Positions 1-5,285 of a stretch of 14,810 bases of DNA are shown in pieces. Within the stretch, counting starts at the first letter, position 1. Each line of letters begins with the position of its first letter. The notes beneath the pieces were generated by a model, which saw only the letters and a list, made by a program, of their open reading frames with translations, did not search any database and had not been told where the DNA came from. Location of the stretch: positions 1 to 14,810 of the forward strand of contig JBGSJA010000068.1 of assembly GCA_041742235.1 (NCBI GenBank). Reading direction: 5' to 3'. The position numbers were made by a program, and so were the translations under genes. Source of the DNA: BOKV01 sp041742235. Its GTDB lineage: Bacteria; Pseudomonadota; Alphaproteobacteria; Rhizobiales; Rhizobiaceae.

Positions 1-285
1 GGCGCGCAATGGCTATCGGGTCTTGTCGCGCGGGACGGGCACTATGCCGGCGATGCTGCGGGACGGGTGGCGATCATCGGCGAGACCTATTCCGATGCCC
101 GCGCCGTGATGGTGGAAGGCGAAAGCGGGCTGCTGGCGATCAGCCTGCCCGGCCGGCGGCCGCAATGGAATGCGGGCAAGCGCGAGCTTGTCTGGCCGGA
201 CGGAACGATCGGCCAGGTGTTTTCCGCCGCCGATCCGGAAGGGCTGCGCGGCAGCCAGTTCGGTGCTGCCTGGTGCGACGATTTC
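1..285 (+). pseudogene. Phage/GTA terminase large subunit, internal fragment
   Basis: Reading frame 1 is open from the left edge of the window. It encodes a stretch resembling the ATPase half of phage and gene-transfer-agent terminase large subunits, the motor that packages DNA into capsids. Recognisable pieces are GRVAIIGETYSDARAVMVEG, WPDGTIGQVFSAADPEGLRG and QFGAAWCDDF, which match the usual pattern of strand, WPNG-type loop, SAEDPE-LRGPQF and a Walker B-like AAWCDE. The acidic pair after AAWC is present (D-D instead of the commoner D-E). Similarity stops just after this point. The rest of the ATPase domain and the whole nuclease domain are missing, and a different phage protein continues in frame 2. 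The N-terminus lies outside the window. I infer a deletion-truncated gene that cannot package DNA. The family call comes from motif memory. Confidence 0.7.
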
Positions 286-436
286 GGTCGCAGCGGCCTT
301 CACCGGCATGATCGGCATCACGCTCGACCTCGCCGCCCAATCGGAAATCGCCGATGCGATGGTTCAGATCATCGCGGCCTCCGGCGCGCTTCTGGCCATT
401 CACGGCCGGCTCACCGCAACCGAGATCATCGCGTGA
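278..436 (+). pseudogene. Holin-like phage membrane protein, C-terminal remnant
   Basis: Frame 2 takes over where the terminase similarity ends and codes for about 52 residues. They include AAAFTGMIGITLDLAAQSEI and end GALLAIHGRLTATEIIA. This resembles the tail of small holin-like or lysis-cassette membrane proteins of alphaproteobacterial prophages, which typically end in a hydrophobic G-A-L-x-A-I-x-G-R-x-x-A-T motif. No convincing start codon or ribosome site precedes the similar part. The upstream sequence in this frame is only the antisense-like shadow of the terminase, so the 5' end appears to have been lost in the same event that truncated the terminase. Its TGA at 434-436 overlaps a GTG start for the next small frame, as in a compact phage lysis cassette. 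The holin assignment is tentative; a phage membrane protein of unknown role is the safer reading. Confidence 0.5.
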
Positions 437-672
437 CGAGTTGGATGGCGCTCGCAGCCGCACTGGCTGGAACGGTGCGGATGCTCGCTGCCCTTGCCGG
501 CAAGTGGATCGAGGAAAAGCGCCAGGCAGCCTTGCAAAAACTGGCGGCGAAAGGACGGGCCCATGACCTGCTGGCAAAGGCCATCCGTGCCCGCTTGCGT
601 GCTTCTGATCCTGCTGCCGGTGCTGGCGGGTTGCCAGACAACGCGGCCTCGGACGGCTACCGCCGCGATTGA
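433..672 (+). CDS. Small inner-membrane-spanin-like (Rz-like) phage protein
   Basis: This 79-residue frame begins at a GTG that overlaps the preceding stop in a GTGA junction. The N-terminal third is Ala/Leu-rich (WMALAAALAGTVRMLAALAG), which could be a short signal anchor although an Arg interrupts it. A charged, probably helical stretch follows (WIEEKRQAALQKLAAKGRAHD), then a Pro/Gly-rich tail. Size, topology and the fact that a lipoprotein gene starts inside it in another frame fit the Rz half of an Rz/Rz1 spanin pair, which bridges the envelope in the final step of lysis. No family motif proves this. The same frame is open from base 1, so a read-through fusion with the terminase fragment is also formally possible. 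It may be expressed or may be a dead relic. Confidence 0.45.
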   Translation: MTSWMALAAALAGTVRMLAALAGKWIEEKRQAALQKLAAKGRAHDLLAKAIRARLRASDPAAGAGGLPDNAASDGYRRD

Positions 673-802
673 AGAAAATGCGGAAGGCTGGGTATGCCTG
701 GCCTTCCGCCCGGTTTCCTGGTCCAGCAGGGACACGTCGCAGACGGTGGAACAAATCCGCGAACACAATGCGGTTTGGGGCGCGGTGTGCAAGGAAAACT
801 GA
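563..802 (+). CDS. Nested outer-membrane-spanin-like (Rz1-like) lipoprotein
   Basis: This 79-residue frame starts at ATG 563 inside the preceding gene, in a different frame, and runs 130 bases past its end. An AAAGGA ribosome site at 550-555 supports this start. A lipoprotein signal follows: hydrophobic VLLILLPV, then lipobox LAGC with Cys24 as the acyl-accepting residue. The mature part of 55 residues ends in FRPVSWSSRDT, VEQIREHNAVW and a final Cys near the C-terminus. That pattern (Trp/Pro start, Asp-Thr, His-Asn-x-x-Trp, C-terminal Cys) is familiar from small lysis-cassette proteins of alphaproteobacterial phages. The nested arrangement is the hallmark of Rz/Rz1, where the lipoprotein sits in the outer membrane and contacts the inner spanin. 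The intact signal and lipobox suggest it has not long been decaying. Function is inferred. Confidence 0.55.
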   Translation: MTCWQRPSVPACVLLILLPVLAGCQTTRPRTATAAIEENAEGWVCLAFRPVSWSSRDTSQTVEQIREHNAVWGAVCKEN

Positions 803-822
803 CGTTGGTGCCGACCATTCAT

Positions 823-850
823 TTGCCGTTCAGGGCATCGGTGCTATCAA
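823..850 (+). promoter_or_regulatory. Possible promoter for the feuN-like gene
   Basis: TTGCCG at 823-828 and TATCAA at 845-850 are 16 bases apart and partly match housekeeping -35 and -10 elements. Transcription from here would begin at about 856-859, at or within a few bases of ATG 859. The match is modest and only the position is suggestive. Confidence 0.25.
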
Positions 851-858
851 TTCTCTCC

Positions 859-1080
859 ATGAGAAAGACCGCCGCCCTCGCCCTGTTTCTTGCCGCGATG
901 TTCGCCGCATCCACGCCGGCATTGGCCGACTGCTATCAGGTCGCAGACCAGGAGGCTGCCCGATACGGGGCCGAAGTGGTTTCGGTTCGCGAAAAGGGTG
1001 GAAACTGCATCATCAAGCTGCTTATGCCCTCGCAGGGCGGCCAACCGCCGCGGGTCGAAATCATTACAAGACCTGGCTGA
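859..1080 (+). CDS. feuN: FeuN-like small periplasmic regulator of FeuQ
   Basis: A 73-residue secreted protein. Residues 1-23 form a clear Sec signal peptide (MRKT, hydrophobic ALALFLAAMFAA, then cleavage after ALA). It leaves a mature protein of about 50 residues starting D-C-Y-Q-V. Asp before Cys25 makes a lipobox unlikely. Two cysteines (25 and 50) could form a disulphide. The mature part ends in a strand-like IIKLLMPSQGGQPPRVEIIT, reminiscent of a half-sized PepSY fold. It lies 24 bases upstream of feuP. In Sinorhizobium meliloti a small periplasmic protein, FeuN, is encoded at this place and inhibits FeuQ, and loss of that restraint is lethal. The symbol rests on position, size, export signal and neighbours, not on an alignment. 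ATG 859 was chosen because it gives an ideal signal peptide; no good ribosome site precedes it. In-frame GTG 841 is the alternative. Confidence 0.7.
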   Translation: MRKTAALALFLAAMFAASTPALADCYQVADQEAARYGAEVVSVREKGGNCIIKLLMPSQGGQPPRVEIITRPG

Positions 1081-1104
1081 GCTTCAGGGTCGGAGAAGAC
1101 CAAA

Positions 1105-1779
1105 ATGCGCCTGCTCGTTGTCGAGGATGACAAGAATCTCAACCGTCAGCTTTGCGATGCCTTGACCGATGCGGGTTATGCTGTCGACAAGGCATTCGAC
1201 GGCGAAGAGGGGCACTACCTCGGCGATACCGAGCCCTATGACGCGATTGTCCTCGATATCGGCCTGCCAAGGATGGACGGCATCACGGTGCTCGAACGCT
1301 GGCGGCGGGACGGGCGCTCGATGCCCGTCCTGGTCCTGACCGCGCGCGACCGTTGGAGCGACAAGGTTTCGGGCATCGATGCGGGCGCTGACGACTACGT
1401 CACCAAGCCGTTTCACGTCGAGGAGGTGCTGGCGCGCGTGCGTGCCTTGATCCGCCGCTCGGCCGGACATGCTGCCTCGACCCTGCGCTGCGGACCGCTG
1501 GAACTCGACACGCGGCTTTCAAGGGTGACCGTAGACGGCAATCCCGTGAAGCTGACCAGTCACGAATTGCGGCTGCTTTCCTACCTGATGCATCACCAGG
1601 ACAAGGTGCATTCACGCACTGACCTTACCGAGCATCTTTACGATCAGGATTTCGACCGCGACTCCAATACGATCGAGGTCTTTGTCGGGCGGCTTCGCAG
1701 GAAGCTCGGGGCCGACTACATTGAGACGGTGCGTGGTTTGGGCTACCGCTTGAAGGCGCCCGAACCGGGCCAGATCTGA
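1105..1779 (+). CDS. feuP: OmpR-family response regulator FeuP
   Basis: This 224-residue response regulator has an N-terminal receiver domain (about 1-115). Its acidic pocket is Asp8-Asp9, the phosphorylated Asp51 lies in VLDIGLPRMDG, Thr79 follows in VLTA, and Lys101 lies in DDYVTKPF. After a linker comes an OmpR/PhoB winged-helix DNA-binding domain (about 125-220), with LTSHELRLLSYL, then NTIEVFVGRLRRKL and the closing ETVRGLGYRL. All catalytic positions are intact. A GGAG at 1092-1095 lies 9 bases before ATG 1105, and the kinase gene starts 6 bases after its stop, so both are probably co-transcribed. In Sinorhizobium, FeuP activates ndvA and other genes for cyclic beta-glucan export at low osmolarity; in Rhizobium leguminosarum the pair was first linked to iron uptake. 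The receiver lacks obvious oddities. PhoP-like naming in general databases would refer to the same family. Confidence 0.88.
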   Translation: MRLLVVEDDKNLNRQLCDALTDAGYAVDKAFDGEEGHYLGDTEPYDAIVLDIGLPRMDGITVLERWRRDGRSMPVLVLTARDRWSDKVSGIDAGADDYVTKPFHVEEVLARVRALIRRSAGHAASTLRCGPLELDTRLSRVTVDGNPVKLTSHELRLLSYLMHHQDKVHSRTDLTEHLYDQDFDRDSNTIEVFVGRLRRKLGADYIETVRGLGYRLKAPEPGQI

Positions 1780-1785
1780 GTATTC

Positions 1786-3129
1786 ATGCAGCAAGGTACG
1801 CTTTCGCGCCGCCTCATCCTGCTAACCTCCATCTGGGCGGTCATCTCGATAGGGCTCGCCGCCATTTTCCTGAGCCAGGCTTACCGCGCCAATGCCGAGC
1901 GGCGCTTCGAGGAACTGGTGACCGCCAACCTCTATATCCTCATGGGGGCGGTCGAGCCGGACGAAGACGGCATGCTCGCCGGACAGCCCGATCTTCGCGA
2001 TCCGCGTTTCCTCAATTTCGGCTCTGGCTGGTACTGGGTCGTGAGTTCCGTTTCCGTTCCGTCGAACCGGCTTGCCTCGGCATCGCTGGCCGATGGCGAT
2101 GTTGCCCTGCCCTCCGGCATCGAATTCGACGACCGTTTCCAGCGAAGCTGGTCATATGTCGATAACAGGGGCCAGGAGCTGACCGCCGTGGAGGCCCGGG
2201 TTTTCCTTGGCAGCGGTTCGGAAATCTATTCCTTTCGCGCGACCGGCAACCGTGGCGACATCGCGGCGGAAATCAACGCATTCATTCGCACCATGGTGCT
2301 GTTGCTTGCCGTGTTCGGGCTCGGCTTCATCCTCGCCAGCTTCGTTATCGTCCGCATCGGCCTGGCGCCCATCTCCGGCGCAACCGCGAGCCTTGGCGCG
2401 ATTCGCGAGGGCAAGGCGGAAAAGCTTGAGGGCAGCTTTCCGAGCGAGATCCAGCCCCTGATCGACGAGACGAACGCCCTCATCGTCTCCAACCGGAGCA
2501 TCATCGAACGGGCGCGCACGCAGGTCGGAAATCTGGCCCATTCACTGAAGACACCGATTGCCGTGATCCGGAACGAGGCCGAAGCCGCGCCGCCTGCCTT
2601 GAAGAATATCATGCTGGAGCAGACCGCGGCCATGCAACACCAGGTCCAGGCCTATCTCGATCGCGCCCGCATATCTGCCCGCCACGCCACGGTGACCTCC
2701 CGAACCGAGGCAAAGCCGGCATTGGAGCGTCTTGTGCGCGTGATCGCGAAACTCAATCCGCGCATCGATGTCGAAACCCGGTTTTCGGGCGAACAACTGG
2801 TATTTGCCGGGGAGACCCAGGATTTTGAGGAGATTGTCGGCAACCTTCTAGAAAACGGCGCAAGGTTCGCCCGCTCGCGGCTGCGCGTCAGCGCGTCGCG
2901 GCAGGCGGCATCACTGCTCGTCGAAATCGAGGATGACGGCCTGGGCATGTCGGCGCTGGAAGCTGAACTGGCGCTCAAGCGGGGGATGCGGCTCGATGAA
3001 TCGACGCCCGGTTCCGGGCTCGGATTGTCAATCGTCAAGGATATCGTCGCCGAGTATGGCGGAGATCTTGCGCTCGGCCGATCCGAACTTGGCGGGCTTC
3101 GTGCAACGGCGCGATTGCCATCGCGTTGA
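1786..3129 (+). CDS. feuQ: Sensor histidine kinase FeuQ
   Basis: A 447-residue inner-membrane sensor kinase partnered with the regulator 6 bases upstream. The first membrane helix is at about 10-30. A periplasmic sensor domain spans about 31-168, and a second helix lies at about 170-190 (VLLLAVFGLGFILASFVIV), followed by a HAMP-like region to about 240. The phosphoacceptor is His252 in NLAHSLKTPIAV. The ATP-binding domain has the N box with Asn357 (NLLENGARFA), the G1 box DDGLGM (383-388) and the G2 box GSGLGLSIV (409-417). All catalytic elements are present, so it should act as kinase and phosphatase for FeuP. The periplasmic domain has an aromatic stretch GSGWYWVVSS, common in PhoQ/FeuQ-type sensors. 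FeuN is thought to act on this domain in Sinorhizobium. The region downstream holds a weak 5-bp hairpin but no obvious strong terminator. Confidence 0.87.
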   Translation: MQQGTLSRRLILLTSIWAVISIGLAAIFLSQAYRANAERRFEELVTANLYILMGAVEPDEDGMLAGQPDLRDPRFLNFGSGWYWVVSSVSVPSNRLASASLADGDVALPSGIEFDDRFQRSWSYVDNRGQELTAVEARVFLGSGSEIYSFRATGNRGDIAAEINAFIRTMVLLLAVFGLGFILASFVIVRIGLAPISGATASLGAIREGKAEKLEGSFPSEIQPLIDETNALIVSNRSIIERARTQVGNLAHSLKTPIAVIRNEAEAAPPALKNIMLEQTAAMQHQVQAYLDRARISARHATVTSRTEAKPALERLVRVIAKLNPRIDVETRFSGEQLVFAGETQDFEEIVGNLLENGARFARSRLRVSASRQAASLLVEIEDDGLGMSALEAELALKRGMRLDESTPGSGLGLSIVKDIVAEYGGDLALGRSELGGLRATARLPSR

Positions 3130-3145
3130 TTGCGGAGGCAATTCA

Positions 3146-3174
3146 TTGTTTGCAAATTCGCTCATGCCTATTAT
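3146..3174 (+). promoter_or_regulatory. Candidate promoter for the surface lipoprotein gene
   Basis: TTGTTT at 3146-3151 and TATTAT at 3169-3174 are separated by 17 bases, the ideal spacing for a housekeeping sigma factor, and the -10 matches the consensus at 5 of 6 positions. It sits in a locally AT-rich 80-base gap between feuQ and the lipoprotein gene and would give a leader of roughly 30 bases. This suggests the lipoprotein can be transcribed apart from feuNPQ. Confidence 0.4.
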
Positions 3175-3185
3175 TGGTTTTCCAG

Positions 3186-3199
3186 TGTGGGTATCCACA
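3186..3199. repeat. Short inverted repeat in the lipoprotein leader
   Basis: TGTGG at 3186-3190 and CCACA at 3195-3199 form a perfect 5-base inverted repeat around GTAT. It lies between the candidate -10 and the ribosome site at 3199-3205, so it could be an operator or a small leader hairpin touching the ribosome site. It is short enough to occur by chance. Confidence 0.25.
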
Positions 3200-3211
3200 A
3201 AGGGGTGTGGT

Positions 3212-3598
3212 TTGCGACCATTGATGACGATGGCTTGCGTGGCATTGATTGCCACGATCTCCGGTTGCGCCACGCCGGATGCGGGAAGCGCATCGCGCCT
3301 TGCCGCACCGCTGCGCGAGGGCGTCATTGCCGGTGATCTGGGTTCGCAATTGCCGGAGCGGGCAAAGAAGCGTGCCACCGAGGCCGAATACAAGGCGCTG
3401 GAAGGCGGTCTGGCCGGTGCGCCGGTATCGTGGAAGGTGGGCGATGTTCAGGGCACCGTGGTGCCGCAACAACCCTATTCTGTCGGCTCGATAAACTGCC
3501 GGCGCTATACGCACACCATTACGGAAGATGGCAAGGCGCGCAGTGCGACTGGAACAGCCTGCAGGCGCGAAGATGGCGTGTGGCGCCCGTTAAGTTGA
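3212..3598 (+). CDS. RT0821/Lpp0805-type surface-antigen-like lipoprotein
   Basis: A predicted 128-residue outer-membrane lipoprotein. I place the start at TTG 3212: AAAGGGG at 3199-3205 lies 6 bases upstream, and this start alone gives the signal peptide a positive residue (MRPLMTMACVALIATISGC), with the acylated Cys at residue 19. ATG 3224 would leave an uncharged N-terminus, and ATG 3164 would add an unlikely leader. The mature protein has an Ala-rich charged helix (RAKKRATEAEYKALEGG), then VSWKVGDVQGTVVP, and ends CRRYTHTITEDGKARSATGT, ACRRED, VWRPLS. That closing pattern (Cys-Arg-x-Tyr-Thr-His, Gly-Thr-Ala-Cys-Arg, Trp-Arg-Pro) is typical of small 17-kDa surface-antigen-like lipoproteins in Hyphomicrobiales and Rickettsiales. 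Biochemical function is unknown. Its two conserved cysteines may pair. Control by FeuP is possible but unproven. Confidence 0.72.
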   Translation: MRPLMTMACVALIATISGCATPDAGSASRLAAPLREGVIAGDLGSQLPERAKKRATEAEYKALEGGLAGAPVSWKVGDVQGTVVPQQPYSVGSINCRRYTHTITEDGKARSATGTACRREDGVWRPLS

Positions 3599-3626
3599 GA
3601 TTTGCAGCGCCCAATTGCGGCGAATT

Positions 3627-3654
3627 GCCCCCAGTGGGGCTGCTTGGGCAGCCC
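3627..3654 (+). terminator. Overlapping alternative hairpins before ccmI
   Basis: Two stems share bases. GCCCC (3627-3631) can pair with GGGGC (3636-3640). GGGCTGC (3637-3643) can instead pair perfectly with GCAGCCC (3648-3654) around a TTGG loop. They cannot form together. No U-run follows, so this is not a standard factor-independent terminator. It may slow or attenuate read-through from the lipoprotein gene into ccmI. Confidence 0.3.
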
Positions 3655-3693
3655 GCCATTGGTTTCCGCACAAAACGTCTTTAAGTATGCGCG

Positions 3694-4848
3694 ATGATCT
3701 TCTGGCTTTTAGCAACGCTTCTTTCAATCGCAGCCATAGGTTCGGTTGCATGGCCACTGCTTTCACGCAGGGGCGTGAAGGCGGTTCCTGCCTTTGAGTA
3801 CGATCGCGAGCTTTATCGGGCAAGGATAGCGGAAATTGGCGCGGACCTTAAGCTCGGCCGCATCAGCGCCGAGGAGGCCGAGGCCGCCGAGGCCGAAGAG
3901 GGCCGCAAGCTTCTTGCTTCGTCCAACGCGCCGGCTTCCGCCCAGGCGCCGATCTCGACCGGACATGTCCGTTCCTTGCTGGCCGCCACAATTGTTCTGG
4001 TACCCGCGTTCACTGTGATTTTCTACCTTGGCTCGGGTCAACCGGGCATGCCCGACATGGCGATTGCCAGCCGGACGGATCGCCAGCCCGAGGGGCAGGG
4101 CATCGAGCAACTTGTCAGCCAGGCGGAGGCGCAGCTTGCCAGGAACCCCGGCGATGTGCGCGGCTGGACGGTCCTGGCGCCGATTTACATGGGGCTTGGC
4201 CGCTTCGAGGACAGCGTCAACGCATGGCGGAACGCTTCCCGCTTGGAGCCTCAAAACCTTGACTACAAGAGCGAGTTCGCCGAGGCGATTATCGCGGCAG
4301 GGCAGGGCGTCGTCAGCGAGGAGGCCCGCACGCTCTTTGGTGAAATTCTCGCTGCAAGGCCGGGCGATCCTAAATCACGCTTCTACCTGGCCATGGCGCT
4401 GGAACAGCAAGGCGACCTCGCCGGCGCCGAAAACGCGTGGCGCGCATTGATTGCCGATGCGCCGGCCGATGCGCCATGGCGCGCGCCTGCCATGGCCCAG
4501 CTTGAATCCGTCCTTCAAAAGGCTGGCAAGCCTACGGAAAGGGTGGCTGACGCAAAGCCGGGGCCGTCGCAGGAACAGATTGCCGCCGCATCGCAGATGT
4601 CCGACGAAGACCGGCAGGCCATGATCGAGGGCATGGTTGCCGGGTTGGCGGAGAAGTTGAAGGCCGATCCCGCCGACAAGGACGGCTGGCGCAGGCTCAT
4701 CCGCGCCTATGGCGTGATGGGCGATGACGCGAAGGCGCTCGAAGCCATCGCCGCGGCACGCGACGCGAACGCATCCGACGGCGGATTTGTGACCGAACTA
4801 GCAGGCATCGAGAACTCCATCCGGCAAAAGTCAGGGAGCACGCAGTGA
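3694..4848 (+). CDS. ccmI: Cytochrome c maturation protein CcmI (CycH)
   Basis: A 384-residue membrane protein that holds apocytochrome c and delivers it to the CcmF/CcmH haem ligase at the periplasmic face. Residues 2-23 form the first membrane helix. The cytoplasmic loop (about 33-75) has the family pattern YDRELYRARIAEIGADLK then GRISAEEAEAAEAE, a predicted coiled coil. The second helix is at about 92-112. The periplasmic part (from about 130) contains TPR-like helices: GWTVLAPIYMGLGRFEDSVN, RFYLAMALEQQGDLAGAENA, and a later GWRRLIRAYGVMGDDAKALE. Length matches the fused single-chain CycH of rhizobia. The start at ATG 3694 gives the correct first helix, but its ribosome site is poor. The stop overlaps the ccmE start by 4 bases. 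This is the first gene of a four-gene block. ccmABCDG must be elsewhere. Confidence 0.9.
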   Translation: MIFWLLATLLSIAAIGSVAWPLLSRRGVKAVPAFEYDRELYRARIAEIGADLKLGRISAEEAEAAEAEEGRKLLASSNAPASAQAPISTGHVRSLLAATIVLVPAFTVIFYLGSGQPGMPDMAIASRTDRQPEGQGIEQLVSQAEAQLARNPGDVRGWTVLAPIYMGLGRFEDSVNAWRNASRLEPQNLDYKSEFAEAIIAAGQGVVSEEARTLFGEILAARPGDPKSRFYLAMALEQQGDLAGAENAWRALIADAPADAPWRAPAMAQLESVLQKAGKPTERVADAKPGPSQEQIAAASQMSDEDRQAMIEGMVAGLAEKLKADPADKDGWRRLIRAYGVMGDDAKALEAIAAARDANASDGGFVTELAGIENSIRQKSGSTQ

Positions 4849-5285
4849 CACGCAAGCAGAAACGTCTCGCAATGATCGGCGGCATCGGCGCGGTACTTCT
4901 GGCGGCGGTCCTGCTGGTGATGTCTGCCTTGCGCGACAAGATCGTGTTTTTTTACACGCCAAGCGAGATTGTCGCCGAAGGCAAGGCTGCGCCGGGCCAG
5001 CGCGTGCGAATCGGCGGCCTGGTGAAGGAAGGCAGCCTTGTAAAGGATGGCGGGAAGGTGAGCTTCATCGTTACCGACACGGAACAGGACCTGCCCGTAA
5101 CCTTTACCGGCATTCTTCCCGACCTTTTCCGCGAGGGGCAGGGCGTGGTGAGCGAGGGCGCGGTGCAGGCTGACGGCATCTTCGCGGCCGACACGGTTCT
5201 TGCGCGCCACGACGAGAATTACATTCCGAAGGAAGTGGCGGACGCCCTCAAGGAAAAGGGCGAATGGCGGGGAGATACCCAGTGA
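4845..5285 (+). CDS. ccmE: Periplasmic haem chaperone CcmE (CycJ)
   Basis: A 146-residue membrane-anchored haem chaperone. It receives haem from the CcmABCD complex, binds it covalently and passes it to CcmF. An N-terminal anchor (about 9-28) follows the basic start TRKQKR. The periplasmic OB-fold domain is recognisable from FYTPSE, VRIGGLVKEGS and VTFTGILPDLFREGQGVV. The covalent haem-binding His122 and the axial Tyr126 are present in LARHDENYIP, the usual H-x-x-x-Y motif. The start is GTG 4845 in the junction GTGA with the ccmI stop, which implies translational coupling. The stop overlaps the ccmF GTG start in the same way. The C-terminus after the motif is short and charged, as in rhizobial CycJ. 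Confidence 0.94.
   Translation: MTRKQKRLAMIGGIGAVLLAAVLLVMSALRDKIVFFYTPSEIVAEGKAAPGQRVRIGGLVKEGSLVKDGGKVSFIVTDTEQDLPVTFTGILPDLFREGQGVVSEGAVQADGIFAADTVLARHDENYIPKEVADALKEKGEWRGDTQ

Noticed and set aside
140..822. Long minus-strand open frames (208 and 140 residues) opposite the phage relic
   Set aside because: They are Arg/Pro/His-rich with no recognisable motif, and mirror GC-rich coding on the plus strand.
694..858. In-frame upstream extension of the feuN-like gene from 694
   Set aside because: The extension overlaps the lipoprotein gene in another frame, has phage-shadow composition, and would bury the clear signal peptide that starts at 859.
3129..3142. ATTGC-GGAG-GCAAT hairpin after feuQ as a terminator
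   Set aside because: The stem is only 5 bp, mostly AT, overlaps the stop codon, and no clean T-run follows.
2933..3211. Long upstream extension of the surface lipoprotein frame, including ATG 2933 and ATG 3164
   Set aside because: Most of it lies inside feuQ. Neither ATG gives a proper lipoprotein signal, whereas TTG 3212 has a ribosome site and a good signal.
5264..5281. ATG 5264 as the start of ccmF
   Set aside because: GTG 5282 overlaps the ccmE stop in a GTGA junction, has a better-placed ribosome site, and gives the family's usual N-terminus.
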